This document shows, piece after piece, positions 24,815-33,879 of a stretch of 64,000 bases of DNA (within the stretch, counting starts at the first letter, position 1; the number at the start of each line of letters is the position of its first letter). Below the pieces are notes generated by a model. The model was not told where the DNA came from, searched no databases, and saw only the letters and a list, made by a program, of their open reading frames with translations. Source of the DNA: Pseudomonadota bacterium. GTDB lineage: Bacteria > Pseudomonadota > Gammaproteobacteria > CALCKW01. The DNA is taken from the NCBI GenBank assembly GCA_039196715.1, contig JBCCUP010000009.1, positions 21,071-85,070 on the forward strand, read 5' to 3'. The translations under genes and the position numbers were made by a program.

Positions 24815-26302
24815 TCACAGCAGGAAACCCGCGGGCGCCGAAATGGAGTGCGGCTCGGCAAAAGCCAGGACGCCGTCGTAGCCCAGGTTCCGGCCGACGC
24901 CTGAATGCTTGAACCCGCCAAAGGGACCACGCCCGTCCTGGGCCATGGGTCCGTGCCCGTTGAGGTAGGTGTAACCGGCCTCCAACTGGCGTGCCATCCT
25001 GACCGCGCGCTCCGCGTCAGTGGACCACACCGACGAACACAAGCCGTAGTCGCTGTCGTTGGCGCGTGCAACCACATCGTCGTCGTCACGGAACGACATG
25101 ATCGGCAAGGCTGGACCGAACTGTTCCTCGCGCACGATCGAAAGACTCGGGTCGGCGTCGTAGACCAGCGTGGGGCGTTGAAAATAGCCGCCGCCGGCGT
25201 ACAGCTCGGGGTCCGGCACCTGGCCACACTCGCGCACATCGGCACCCGCGGCCCGTGCTTCGGCGATCATGCCGGTCACGACCGCGAGCTGACGTGCGTT
25301 GTTCACCGGTCCCATGGTGGTGTCGGGCAACAGACCGTCGCCGATGACAGCACGGTCGCAGGCGGCGGTGAGCCCGTCGACCACCTCGTCGTAGCGGCGC
25401 TCGTGGACGTAGAGGCGCTTGATCGCCATGCAGATCTGGCCGGACGAGCCGAAGGCGCCCCAGTACAGTCGGTCAAACACCGCGTCATCGAGTTCGGCAT
25501 CCTCGAGCACGATTGCCGGGTCGTTCCCACCGAGCTCGAGCGTCACCGGTGTCAGGTTGTTTGCCGCCGATTTCATCACGCGTTTACCGACCTTCACCGA
25601 GCCGGTGAAATTGACTCGCCGCACCAGCGGGTGGCTGGTGAGCGGGTCACCGATGCGCACCCCGTCGCCCGTGATCACGTTGACCACACCCGGCGGGAGG
25701 AGCGCGGCCAGTTTGCTCAGTGTCAGAGTCGGGGCGAGCGCGGCGAACTCCGAGACCTTGACGACGACCGTGTTACCGGTGACCAGCGCTTGCGGCAGCT
25801 TGGCACCGAGGATCGACAGCGGCCAGTTCCAGGGCACGATCAGGGCGGCGACGCCGGCGGCCTGGCGGGTCACCACGGTGTCGAAGGGTGGGCCCTTGAT
25901 TTCCTCGTCGATGGCGATGCGGTCGCCGTAGTCAGCTACCTGGCGGAAACGGTCGCCAAGCCGCGTCATCTCGAGCAGGGTCTCGCGGGCGATCTTGCCA
26001 TGCTCGCGCGTGAACAGCCGTGATCGGTTCGCAACGTCGTCCGCGTCTGCCGCGAGGGCCTCGGCAACCTGCCGCAGCCGCTCTGCGCGCTCACCATGCG
26101 ACAGTCGCGACCAAGCCGGAAACGCAGCGTGCGCAGCGCGCACTGCGTCGTCGACATCCTCTGCACTGGCATCTGCGGCGTACCCGACGAGTTCGGTCGG
26201 TCGCGCCGGGTTGTGGATTGCGTAGGACGCGTTCCCGTGTGCCGGGCGTCGGCCGCCGTTGATGAACAACCCGGTCGTCGTGGTCTCGGCTGACTGTGTC
26301 AT
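24815..26302 (-). CDS. NAD(P)-dependent aldehyde dehydrogenase
   Basis: 495 aa, normal length for the ALDH superfamily. It has the N-proximal VPWNWPL segment, FTGSVKVGKRV for nucleotide binding, the general-base glutamate in LELGGNDP and the nucleophilic cysteine in GQICMAIKR. The C-terminal substrate-shaping region FGGFKHSGVGRNLG is also present. Related proteins act on aliphatic or aromatic aldehydes. It is followed by the SDR gene on the same strand, a likely two-gene operon for alcohol/aldehyde oxidation. Confidence 0.93.
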   Translation of the reverse strand: MTQSAETTTTGLFINGGRRPAHGNASYAIHNPARPTELVGYAADASAEDVDDAVRAAHAAFPAWSRLSHGERAERLRQVAEALAADADDVANRSRLFTREHGKIARETLLEMTRLGDRFRQVADYGDRIAIDEEIKGPPFDTVVTRQAAGVAALIVPWNWPLSILGAKLPQALVTGNTVVVKVSEFAALAPTLTLSKLAALLPPGVVNVITGDGVRIGDPLTSHPLVRRVNFTGSVKVGKRVMKSAANNLTPVTLELGGNDPAIVLEDAELDDAVFDRLYWGAFGSSGQICMAIKRLYVHERRYDEVVDGLTAACDRAVIGDGLLPDTTMGPVNNARQLAVVTGMIAEARAAGADVRECGQVPDPELYAGGGYFQRPTLVYDADPSLSIVREEQFGPALPIMSFRDDDDVVARANDSDYGLCSSVWSTDAERAVRMARQLEAGYTYLNGHGPMAQDGRGPFGGFKHSGVGRNLGYDGVLAFAEPHSISAPAGFLL

Positions 26303-26512
26303 TCAGATTCTCGGCCTGGTAACGCGCGTCTTGCAAAACGGATCGATGCTGATTCGCAGCGTGCGCGCTTCCGCCCCATTGTGCGCTGTCTGGTGTCCCT
26401 TTGGCCAGTACGGCACCGCAGTGTCCTGGTGTGGTTCAACGGCGGCGGGTTCACCTGGCACAGTCGGCTTCGGGTGTGGTCGAATGCTCGGCAAACCGCA
26501 CCGAGTCACCCC

Positions 26513-27007
26513 ATGGGCCGCTGGCGTCCGCCCTCAGAACCGTCTTCACCCTACGTCACGGCGGAGGGCTACGCGGCGTTGGAAGCGGAGGCGTCGTCGC
26601 TCTGGGCCCGACGGCGCGACACGGTTGTGGCCTTGTCTGCGGCAGCCGCGGAAGGGGACCGCTCCGAGAATGCCGAGTACATTTACCGCAAGAAGGAGTT
26701 GCGCGAGATCGACAGGCGTATTCGCTACCTTCAGACACGCATGCCCCGCCTGAAGGTGGTCACGGCCGTGGGCGACCGGACCCGGGTGTATTTTGGCGCG
26801 TGGGTCACACTGCTCGGTGAGGACGGTGTCGAGGTCACCTACCGAATCGTCGGCGCCGACGAGCTCGATCCGGCCAAGGGCACCATCAGCCTGGATGCCC
26901 CGCTGGCCAAGCGCCTGCTCAAAGCCGAGGTGGGCGACGAGATCGCCCACCGTGTCGGCGACGCGGTGCGGCACTTCGAGGTCACCGCGATCCGCTACGC
27001 CGAGTGA
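26513..27007 (+). CDS. greB: Transcription elongation factor GreB
   Basis: 164 aa. The N-terminal coiled coil ends in a tip with acidic residues (AAAEGDRSENAEYIYRKKEL), and ELREIDRRIRYL is the GreB rather than GreA version. The C-terminal FKBP-like domain is present (YRIVGADELDPAKGTISLDA). Gre factors bind in the RNA polymerase secondary channel and stimulate cleavage of backtracked RNA. The ATG at 26513 gives the expected length; the open frame extends upstream but without conserved sequence. It converges with the lipoprotein gene, 8 bp away. Confidence 0.93.
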   Translation: MGRWRPPSEPSSPYVTAEGYAALEAEASSLWARRRDTVVALSAAAAEGDRSENAEYIYRKKELREIDRRIRYLQTRMPRLKVVTAVGDRTRVYFGAWVTLLGEDGVEVTYRIVGADELDPAKGTISLDAPLAKRLLKAEVGDEIAHRVGDAVRHFEVTAIRYAE

Positions 27008-27015
27008 AGGCGGAC

Positions 27016-28065
27016 TCAGCCGCAGCGCTGAACCTTGTCGTTGCTCGTCAATGCCGTGTACCACGCGTCAGCCATCTTCGTGTACCCAGAGGTGTTCGGG
27101 TGCAGGCCGGTCGTGTCGGTCGGCGACGGCGTCATGTCCGTGACGGCATTCAGTGCGCTGTTCATGTCGACGACGGTGAGGTCGCTCCAGCTGTTGGCCA
27201 TGAGGACGTCGAGATTGGCATTGAAGGCGTCAATGTTGCCGTCCTTGGTGGCATTGGGCGATGGGACGATGCGCGCCACAAGTGTGTCCACCGTCGGGTT
27301 GGCCGGAGAGATCGTCCAGTTTCTGATTGCGGTCAACAGGTTGTTTACGGGTGTCACTGTAGCCATCGTCCCCAGCGTGTTGACATCGTTGGTGCCTGCG
27401 TGCAGCAAAACGATGTCTGTTGCATTGGTGTTTAACGCGGTGTTTACCCGTGCCGTCATGTCCGAGGCAGTGTCACCTGGAATACCCTCATGGTCAGTAT
27501 CAGCCAACCCGGCGTTGGCTCCTGATGACTGTGACCCGACGAAGTCCACTTGGTAGCCGTCGTTGGCCAGGCGCTCTTGCAGTCTCTGGCGGTAGCCAAC
27601 GGCATCGGCCGAAACCGGCAGGTCCGTCGCAGCGGAACCCTGACTCGAGGTCACGCCGAAGGTGATCGAATCGCCCAGTGGCATGATCCGCACCGCGCCG
27701 AAGATGATTTCGAAGGTCGCGGTGCCGAGTAGGTTGTCATCGCTGGTGATTTCGGCGACGAAACTGTCACGGTAGCCGCGCGACGGCGTCGTTGGCGTGT
27801 AGGTGTAACTGCCTGTGGTCTGATCGTAGGACAGGGACCCGCGTGTCGGGTTGACCGTGACGTTGTACCGAATCGGTATACCGGCAGTGATTGCAGAGCT
27901 CATGGCGCCCGTATAATTGGCGGCGGTCGGTGCGGTAATGCATTGATTGGCAAGCGTAAAGAGTTTTGGGGTGGTGCTGTCACTGTCGCACCCGGCGGCG
28001 ATCAGCACGAGCGCAGCCAACCCTGCTAAGGGCGAGGGGGACAGGCGAGGCAAACTGTCGAACAT
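27016..28065 (-). CDS. SGNH/GDSL hydrolase lipoprotein
   Basis: 349 aa. The N terminus is a lipoprotein signal with lipobox LIAAGC (Cys26). Residues about 35-120 form a beta-rich segment with a Thr-rich repeat pattern, perhaps an Ig-like domain. The hydrolase domain follows with block I LGDSITFG (Ser nucleophile), block III LLHAGTNDVN and block V GLHPNTSGY (catalytic His). Such enzymes deacylate lipids, polysaccharides or peptidoglycan. The protein is expected on the periplasmic face of a membrane. GreB converges with it, and Pol II is divergent at 28158. Confidence 0.9.
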   Translation of the reverse strand: MFDSLPRLSPSPLAGLAALVLIAAGCDSDSTTPKLFTLANQCITAPTAANYTGAMSSAITAGIPIRYNVTVNPTRGSLSYDQTTGSYTYTPTTPSRGYRDSFVAEITSDDNLLGTATFEIIFGAVRIMPLGDSITFGVTSSQGSAATDLPVSADAVGYRQRLQERLANDGYQVDFVGSQSSGANAGLADTDHEGIPGDTASDMTARVNTALNTNATDIVLLHAGTNDVNTLGTMATVTPVNNLLTAIRNWTISPANPTVDTLVARIVPSPNATKDGNIDAFNANLDVLMANSWSDLTVVDMNSALNAVTDMTPSPTDTTGLHPNTSGYTKMADAWYTALTSNDKVQRCG

Positions 28066-28157
28066 TGTGAAATACCTTGAATGTGAGCCAGGACGAGCGC
28101 TGACGTATACCTATGGACGAACACGGGTGATTTTGCACCCGACAGCGGGGCTTTTCT

Positions 28158-30503
28158 TTGCAGTCTGTCACTGAATCGATACACGCTGAGGACACGGAGC
28201 TTACAGGTGTTCTGCTCACGAGACAGTGGCGTGACACGGCCAACGGGTTGCAGCTGCGTTACTGGCTGGCCACCGAGCGCGGCCCGGCCCAACTGACAGT
28301 CCACCATGAACGCGCCGTGTGCTTTGTGCCTCGGGACTTTGACGGCCTTGCGGACGCGGCGGTGGAGCGGCGCTCACTCGCTCTTGAGTCGATGACTGGC
28401 GGTCCGGTCGACGGCCTCTACTTCCGCGCTCAGCGGGACCTCCAGCAGTGGTTGCAAAGCGCTCCGGAGCACCGGTTGAACGCGTTTGAGGCAGACATCA
28501 AACCGAGCGACCGGTTCCTGATGGAGCGCTTCGTCACGCTCGGCGTCACCGCGTCGGGCAGCTGGCACCGAGCGGGTGGTGTCTGGTCCGTCGACAACCC
28601 GAAGGTCACGCCTTCAGACGCGGTGGTCCCGCTCAGACTGGCGTCGCTCGACATCGAGACCGGGGGTGGGGCGGGGGCGCCGCTCTACAGCATCGGCGTC
28701 GCGCTCGACGGGCGTTCCACCGTCTTCATGGTGGGCTCGCCAGTCGGCGCGGTTCGCGAGGACACCGTCGACGTGCGGTTCTGCGGCGACGAGGCCACAA
28801 CGCTCAGGCGGTTCTTTAGCTGGTGGTCAGAGGCCGATCCCGACGGCATTGTCGGTTGGAATCTGGTCGACTTCGACCTCGCGTTTTTGCACCGCAAGTG
28901 TGAGTCGCTCGGCGTGGCCTTCGCCTTCGGCCGCGGGGACGAACCCGCGACGGTGTTGGCGCCGAATCGGTCGGATCAGCCCCGGGTGGCGCGCATTCCG
29001 GGACGCGTGGTGCTCGACGGCGTCGACCTCCTGCGCGCCGCGTTCTGGCAGTTCGAGAGTTTTTCACTCGATGCAGTAGCACAAGCGTTGTTGGGTGAGC
29101 GCAAGCTGATCACCGACAGTGGGCTCGACAAACTTGACGAGATCAAGCGGCAATACCGCGAGGCACCGCTCGAACTGGCCCGCTACAACGCGCGTGATTG
29201 CGAGTTGGTGCTCAAGATCTTTGAACGCGCGGACCTGCTCGCCTTTGCGCTCGAACGGGCGCGCCTGACCGGGCTCCCGATCGACCGGCTTGGCGGTTCG
29301 TCCGCCGCGTTTGACAATTTGTACCTGCCCCGATTGCACCGGCGCGGTCGGGTGGCGTTGAGTTTGTCGCAAGTGGTGCCGGGTGAAAACAGCCCGGGTG
29401 GCTACGTCATGGATTCTATTCCGGGCCTGTACAAGAATGTGTTGGTGCTGGATTTCAAGAGCCTGTATCCGAGCATCATCCGCACCTTCGCGATCGACCC
29501 GCTGGGCCTGGTTGAGCCGGGTGACGACCCGGTGCCGGGATACCGTGGCGCCCGATTTGGCCGCGACGATCCGATTCTGCCGGCATTGATTGCAGACCTC
29601 TGGAGCGCGCGTGACGGCGCCAAGGCGGCGAGCAACGCACCGCTGTCCCAGGCGATCAAGATCATCATGAACTCGTTCTACGGGGTACTCGGCTCGAGCG
29701 GGTGCCGCTTCCACGACGCACGTCTTGCCAGCAGCATCACGCTGCGAGGCCACGACATCATCACCCGGAGCCAGAACTGGATCGAGGCCGACGGGGTCAA
29801 GGTGATCTACGGCGACACCGACTCGCTGTTCGTGTGGTTGGGCAACGACGTGCGCGAGGCGGACGCGCGGGCCCGTGGGGCAGCCCTCGCCGAGGGCTTG
29901 AACGCGTGGTGGCGCGATGAACTGAACACGGCCTTCGCCGTTGAGAGCCACCTCGAGATCGAGTTCGAGACCCATTACCTGCATTTTCTCATGCCGACCT
30001 TGCGCGGCAGCGCAGGCGGTTCGAAGAAGCGCTACGCGGGGCTGGTGCGCGACGGTGAGGCAGGGGAGAAGCTGGTGTTCAAGGGGCTCGAGGCGGCGCG
30101 CACCGACTGGACGCCGCTGGCGCGTGGCTTCCAGCGAGAACTCTACCGGCGGGTATTTGCCGGCGAGGCAGTCGACGCCTATTGCCAGGGCGTTGTGACG
30201 GCCTTGTATCAAGGTGAGTGCGATGATCAGTTGGTGTACCGCAAGCGGTTGCGGCGCAAGGTCGACGAGTACCAGAAAAACGTCCCGCCGCACGTGCAGG
30301 CGGCACGGCAACTCGAGCGGCCGGGTCGGTGGATCGAATACCGAATGACCGTGGACGGGCCGGAGCCGGTGCAGTTGGCGCGTGCGGCCATCGATTACGA
30401 CCACTACCGAGAGCGGCAACTCGCGCCGGCAGCTGACGGCATCTTGCATTTCCTCGGGACCAGCCTTGCGGATATCTGTGACGATCAGATGCGTCTGTTC
30501 TGA
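28158..30503 (+). CDS. polB: DNA polymerase II
   Basis: 781 aa, close to the length of E. coli Pol II. The family-B exonuclease motifs are SLDIETG (Exo I), VGWNLVDFDL (Exo II) and YNARDCEL (Exo III). The polymerase motifs are DFKSLYPSIIRTF (A), KIIMNSFYGVLG (B) and YGDTDS (C). All catalytic acids are intact, so both polymerase and proofreading activity are expected. In E. coli the enzyme is SOS-induced and restarts or bypasses at damaged sites. The start is a TTG at 28158, the best candidate in frame, without a strong Shine-Dalgarno. I did not find a clear LexA box in the 90 bp upstream. Confidence 0.95.
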   Translation: MQSVTESIHAEDTELTGVLLTRQWRDTANGLQLRYWLATERGPAQLTVHHERAVCFVPRDFDGLADAAVERRSLALESMTGGPVDGLYFRAQRDLQQWLQSAPEHRLNAFEADIKPSDRFLMERFVTLGVTASGSWHRAGGVWSVDNPKVTPSDAVVPLRLASLDIETGGGAGAPLYSIGVALDGRSTVFMVGSPVGAVREDTVDVRFCGDEATTLRRFFSWWSEADPDGIVGWNLVDFDLAFLHRKCESLGVAFAFGRGDEPATVLAPNRSDQPRVARIPGRVVLDGVDLLRAAFWQFESFSLDAVAQALLGERKLITDSGLDKLDEIKRQYREAPLELARYNARDCELVLKIFERADLLAFALERARLTGLPIDRLGGSSAAFDNLYLPRLHRRGRVALSLSQVVPGENSPGGYVMDSIPGLYKNVLVLDFKSLYPSIIRTFAIDPLGLVEPGDDPVPGYRGARFGRDDPILPALIADLWSARDGAKAASNAPLSQAIKIIMNSFYGVLGSSGCRFHDARLASSITLRGHDIITRSQNWIEADGVKVIYGDTDSLFVWLGNDVREADARARGAALAEGLNAWWRDELNTAFAVESHLEIEFETHYLHFLMPTLRGSAGGSKKRYAGLVRDGEAGEKLVFKGLEAARTDWTPLARGFQRELYRRVFAGEAVDAYCQGVVTALYQGECDDQLVYRKRLRRKVDEYQKNVPPHVQAARQLERPGRWIEYRMTVDGPEPVQLARAAIDYDHYRERQLAPAADGILHFLGTSLADICDDQMRLF

Positions 30504-30746
30504 CGCACTGCGCCCCGCCAGCCAATCGCCTTACTTTATCACAGGCACGGCCCCGTTACGGTATACCGACGTGATCAATTTGAATCTCGCTGTTCCAGAC
30601 CTGATTGAGTTATAACGAAGCGCATTTTTTAAATTGTCAAGTCTTGAATCTCATAAATGAGCCGGCATTTCTGTATACAAGTCTAACTGGAGGTCAGCTG
30701 TCAGAGAAAACCCGAATAAAATCATTCATACAAGAAGGACAAGCCC
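30504..30746. other. AT-richer intergenic region upstream of the SPFH gene
   Basis: These 243 bases between polB and the SPFH gene hold no gene. The segment 30590-30740 is AT-rich against the surroundings (for example GCATTTTTTAAATTGTC), so it probably contains the SPFH promoter. AGAAGGA about 10 bases before 30747 is a good ribosome-binding site. No terminator hairpin behind polB stands out. Confidence 0.4.
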
Positions 30747-31670
30747 ATGCAAAACCTCGTTTTCGCTGTTTTATTCATAGCGGTTGGCACGGCACTGATT
30801 CGCTTCCCGCCTGCAACATGGCACCGCTCGGTCCGACTGGGTGGGGTTGCGAGTCTTGTCGCCGGAGCCGGGTTATTGGTGACCACCGTCGTCATGACTG
30901 TCCCGGCGGGGCACGTTAAGGTAGCCACCTTGTTCGGTGAGGTGCAGGACAACAGCTACGGAGAAGGCTTGCACATCGTCAACCCACTGCTCGACTTCAC
31001 CTCGTTCGATTTGCGCCAGAAAACCCACAAGGAACAGGCGGGCATTCCGGCCGAAGACAAGCTCATCACCACCATGGACGTCTCGGTGCAGTACCGCACC
31101 ATAGGTGACATGGCGCCGGACATCTTGCGCAACACCGGCACCACAGACGCACTCATCCAGGTGCACATGATCCCGAAGCTGCGCTCCATCCTGCGCGAGC
31201 AGGGCAAGGGCGTGTTGCGGTCGCAGGATTTCTTCCGCGAGTCGGTGCAACGTCAGCTGCAGCAGACGCTCCAGGAGGGTTTGTCCGAGTTTCTCGTCGT
31301 CAAGGGCCTGCAGGTCGAAACCGTGCTGATCCGCGACATCCAACTGCCGGATGTGATTCGCACGGCGATCACGGAAACCAAGAAACGCGAGCAGGAAGTC
31401 CTGAAGCAGCAAGCCGAGCTCGAGCGCTTTGCGACCGAGCAGGACCAGAAGGTCAAGCAGGCCGAGTCCGAGCTCAAGGCGGCGAAGCTCGAAGCCGAGA
31501 AGATCAAGGAGCTCGCGGACGCCGAGGCCTACAAGATCAGTGTTATCAACGAGACGTTGGCCGAGTCGCCCAACTACATCGAGCTCAAGCGCGTGGAGCA
31601 GTGGAACGGCGTGCTGCCCGTGTACGCCGGTGGCGACAGCATTCCGATGATCGACCTGCGGCGCCCGTAG
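30747..31670 (+). CDS. SPFH/prohibitin-family membrane protein
   Basis: 307 aa. Two N-terminal hydrophobic segments (about 3-18 and 33-50) are followed by the SPFH domain (VPAGHVKVATLFGEVQDNSY, then GEGLHIVNPLLDF), strongest in resemblance to prohibitins. A long Glu/Lys/Ala-rich coiled coil (about 205-270) follows, then a conserved ending (YIELKRVEQWNGVLPVYAGG). Prohibitin-like proteins form ring or cage oligomers that regulate membrane proteases such as FtsH or organise lipid domains. No protease gene is adjacent. It converges with the flavoprotein gene at 31692. Confidence 0.9.
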   Translation: MQNLVFAVLFIAVGTALIRFPPATWHRSVRLGGVASLVAGAGLLVTTVVMTVPAGHVKVATLFGEVQDNSYGEGLHIVNPLLDFTSFDLRQKTHKEQAGIPAEDKLITTMDVSVQYRTIGDMAPDILRNTGTTDALIQVHMIPKLRSILREQGKGVLRSQDFFRESVQRQLQQTLQEGLSEFLVVKGLQVETVLIRDIQLPDVIRTAITETKKREQEVLKQQAELERFATEQDQKVKQAESELKAAKLEAEKIKELADAEAYKISVINETLAESPNYIELKRVEQWNGVLPVYAGGDSIPMIDLRRP

Positions 31671-31691
31671 TCGCCCTGCGACCGGGCCGAT

Positions 31692-33128
31692 TCAGGTCCG
31701 GTTACCCGGAAGTACCTTGCCGGGGTTCATGAGGTTCGCGGGGTCGAGCGCGGCCTTGACACTGGCCATCACGTCGAGCGCGACCGGGTTCTTCAAGCGG
31801 CGCATCGACGGCAGCTTGGAGACGCCGATACCGTGCTCGGCACTGAAACTGCCGCCGTACTCGGTTACACGGTGTTCGACGGCTTGCATCAGGCGGTCCT
31901 TGAGGTCTGGATCGTCCGGGCAGTCGGTTTGATCAAGCCAGATGACGAAATGCAGGTTGCCGTCGCCGAGGTGGCTGACGGTTTCGGACTCGGCGCCCGG
32001 GGCCAGCGTGGGCAGGGCCGCTGCCATGTCATCGAGGTAGCGCGCGACCTTGTCGAGCGGCAGGCAGATGTCGCAATTGAGGTATGGCCTGCGGTGCTGG
32101 GAGACCTCGTACGCCGATTCGCGGATGGCCCACATGGTGGCGCGTTGCGCCGCGTTCTGGGCGATCACCGCGTCGACCAGGTCGCCACGCTCAAGTGCGT
32201 TCCCCAGCGTGTCTTCGAACACGGCGGCCAGCCGGGGCGCCCCGTTGCCGCCGGTAGCGCCCTCGGCCACCTCCAACAGCACGTTCACGGGCGACGGGGC
32301 GTCGAAGGGGTGTGCCAGATCCGGTTTCACGGTCGCCAGGGCGTCGAAGTAGTTGGGCGACATGTACTCGAACGCCTCCACCGCGCCACCCGTTGCGCGC
32401 TGCAGCGTGTTCAGCAGCGCCAGGGCGTCGGTGAGGTTGTCGAAACCGAGGAAGGCGGTGTGGTACTCGGCCGGCCTGGGAAAGAGCTTCACGCAGGCTG
32501 CGGTGATCACACCCAAGGTACCCTCGGCACCGATGAAGAGGTCTTTCAGGGCGTAGCCCGTGTTGTCCTTGTGAAGCTCGGTCAGGATGTCAAGCACGCG
32601 GCCGTCTGCCAGCACGACCTCCAGGCCCAGACACAGCGCACGCGTGTTGCCGTAGCGCACCACGTTCGAACCGCCGGCGTTGGTCGAGAGGTTGCCGCCG
32701 ATCGTGCAACTTCCGCGGGCCCCGAACAACAACGGAAAGACCAGGTCGTGTTCGGCCACGGCCTCGTGCAGCGATTGCAGGACAACGCCAGCCTCGACGA
32801 TAGCGACGCGCGCGGCGGGTTTGATGTCGCGGATGCGGGTCAGGCGTTCGAGTGACAAGCCAAGCGTGGTGCCTTCCGTACCCATCCAGGTGCCACCCGA
32901 CAGCCCGGTGTTGCCGCCGACAGGCACCACCGGCACGCCGTGACGCTGCGCAATGGCCAGCGTCTCGGACACCTCCTGGGTGTTGGCCGGGCGGGCCACC
33001 GCGAGGGTGCGCCCCGGGTACACGCCGGTCTGGTCGAGCTCGTAGCGCGCGCGGTCTGCCTCGCCGTGCAGCACGTGCGAGTCGCCCAGGGCGTGGCTGA
33101 GGTCGGTGAGAAAGGCGCGCTGGTCCAT
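31692..33128 (-). CDS. FAD-linked D-2-hydroxyacid dehydrogenase, D-2-hydroxyglutarate dehydrogenase-like
   Basis: 478 aa from ATG 33128. The VAO-type FAD domain has VVPVGGNTGLSGGT near residue 75 and GARGSCTIGGNLSTNAGGSN around 135. The run LGLEVVLADGRVLD, KDNTGYALKDLFIGAEGTLG matches the D-2-hydroxyglutarate / D-lactate dehydrogenase branch. The C-terminal domain has the metal and substrate motifs VSHLGDGNLHFVIW and SAEHGIG. The enzyme would oxidise a D-2-hydroxyacid and pass electrons to a carrier. A hydroxyacid-oxoacid-transhydrogenase-like gene, whose family product is D-2-hydroxyglutarate, lies 5 kb away. GlcD-type glycolate oxidation is an alternative role. Confidence 0.87.
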   Translation of the reverse strand: MDQRAFLTDLSHALGDSHVLHGEADRARYELDQTGVYPGRTLAVARPANTQEVSETLAIAQRHGVPVVPVGGNTGLSGGTWMGTEGTTLGLSLERLTRIRDIKPAARVAIVEAGVVLQSLHEAVAEHDLVFPLLFGARGSCTIGGNLSTNAGGSNVVRYGNTRALCLGLEVVLADGRVLDILTELHKDNTGYALKDLFIGAEGTLGVITAACVKLFPRPAEYHTAFLGFDNLTDALALLNTLQRATGGAVEAFEYMSPNYFDALATVKPDLAHPFDAPSPVNVLLEVAEGATGGNGAPRLAAVFEDTLGNALERGDLVDAVIAQNAAQRATMWAIRESAYEVSQHRRPYLNCDICLPLDKVARYLDDMAAALPTLAPGAESETVSHLGDGNLHFVIWLDQTDCPDDPDLKDRLMQAVEHRVTEYGGSFSAEHGIGVSKLPSMRRLKNPVALDVMASVKAALDPANLMNPGKVLPGNRT

Positions 33129-33267
33129 GGTCGTGGTGCCGATGCGGTAGTGGCCTGTATGGTACCCGCAGGCGCTGGCGGTGGCGATTCGCGGGTGTCG
33201 ATTGGGTCTGTGCCGAACTGCTGCTAGGCTGGCGGCTTGTGTTGCCACTCTGCCGGGCCCGTAGACA

Positions 33268-33879
33268 ATGCCTTCCGACGTGCTGTTGCTCTTCGCACAC
33301 CCCAGACCCGACCTCTCTGCCTGCAACGTGTCCTTGTTCGAAGCGGCAGCAGACGCCGAGGTCACGCGGGTCGATCTCTACGGCGAGTACCCGCGCCACG
33401 ATATCGACGTCGACCGGGAGCAGCAGCGCCTGCGCGACCACCACACCGTCGTGCTGCAGTTTCCGGTGTACTGGTATTCGACCCCGCCGCTGATGAAGGA
33501 GTGGATCGACCTGGTCCTCGAATACGGGTTTGCCTACGGAGTGGGCGGTGACGCGCTGGCGGGCAAGCGGCTCGTGTGTGCGGTCACCACCGGCGCGCAG
33601 GCGAACGCGTACAGTGCCGAAGGCATGCACGGCCACAGTCTGCGCGAACTCCTGAGACCGCTCGAGCGCACCGCCGTGCTGTGTCAGATGACCTACCTGC
33701 CACCGTTTGCCTTGTTCAGCGCGCAGCGCGCCGCGGCCGAGGGCGTATTCGACGCCCACGCCGCCAATTGGCGCGCGTTGTTGCAACGCCTGAAGGACCC
33801 GCGGCCTTTCTCCGACGCGGTACTTGGCGCAGACGCACTGAACCCCGATGGGCGATTGATGATCGAGGAGGGCGCCTAG
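33268..33879 (+). CDS. NAD(P)H oxidoreductase, KefF/KefG type
   Basis: 203 aa flavodoxin-fold quinone reductase. The start VLLLFAHPRPDLSACNVSLF, the centre FPVYWYSTPPLMKEWIDLVL with its following FAYG, and TTGAQANAYSAEGMHGHSL match the KefF/KefG ancillary subunit family. These subunits bind FMN and NAD(P)H and are required for full activity of the Kef K+/H+ antiporter under electrophile stress. The next gene, starting directly after its stop, is a KefC/KefB-type antiporter, which confirms the assignment. Confidence 0.92.
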   Translation: MPSDVLLLFAHPRPDLSACNVSLFEAAADAEVTRVDLYGEYPRHDIDVDREQQRLRDHHTVVLQFPVYWYSTPPLMKEWIDLVLEYGFAYGVGGDALAGKRLVCAVTTGAQANAYSAEGMHGHSLRELLRPLERTAVLCQMTYLPPFALFSAQRAAAEGVFDAHAANWRALLQRLKDPRPFSDAVLGADALNPDGRLMIEEGA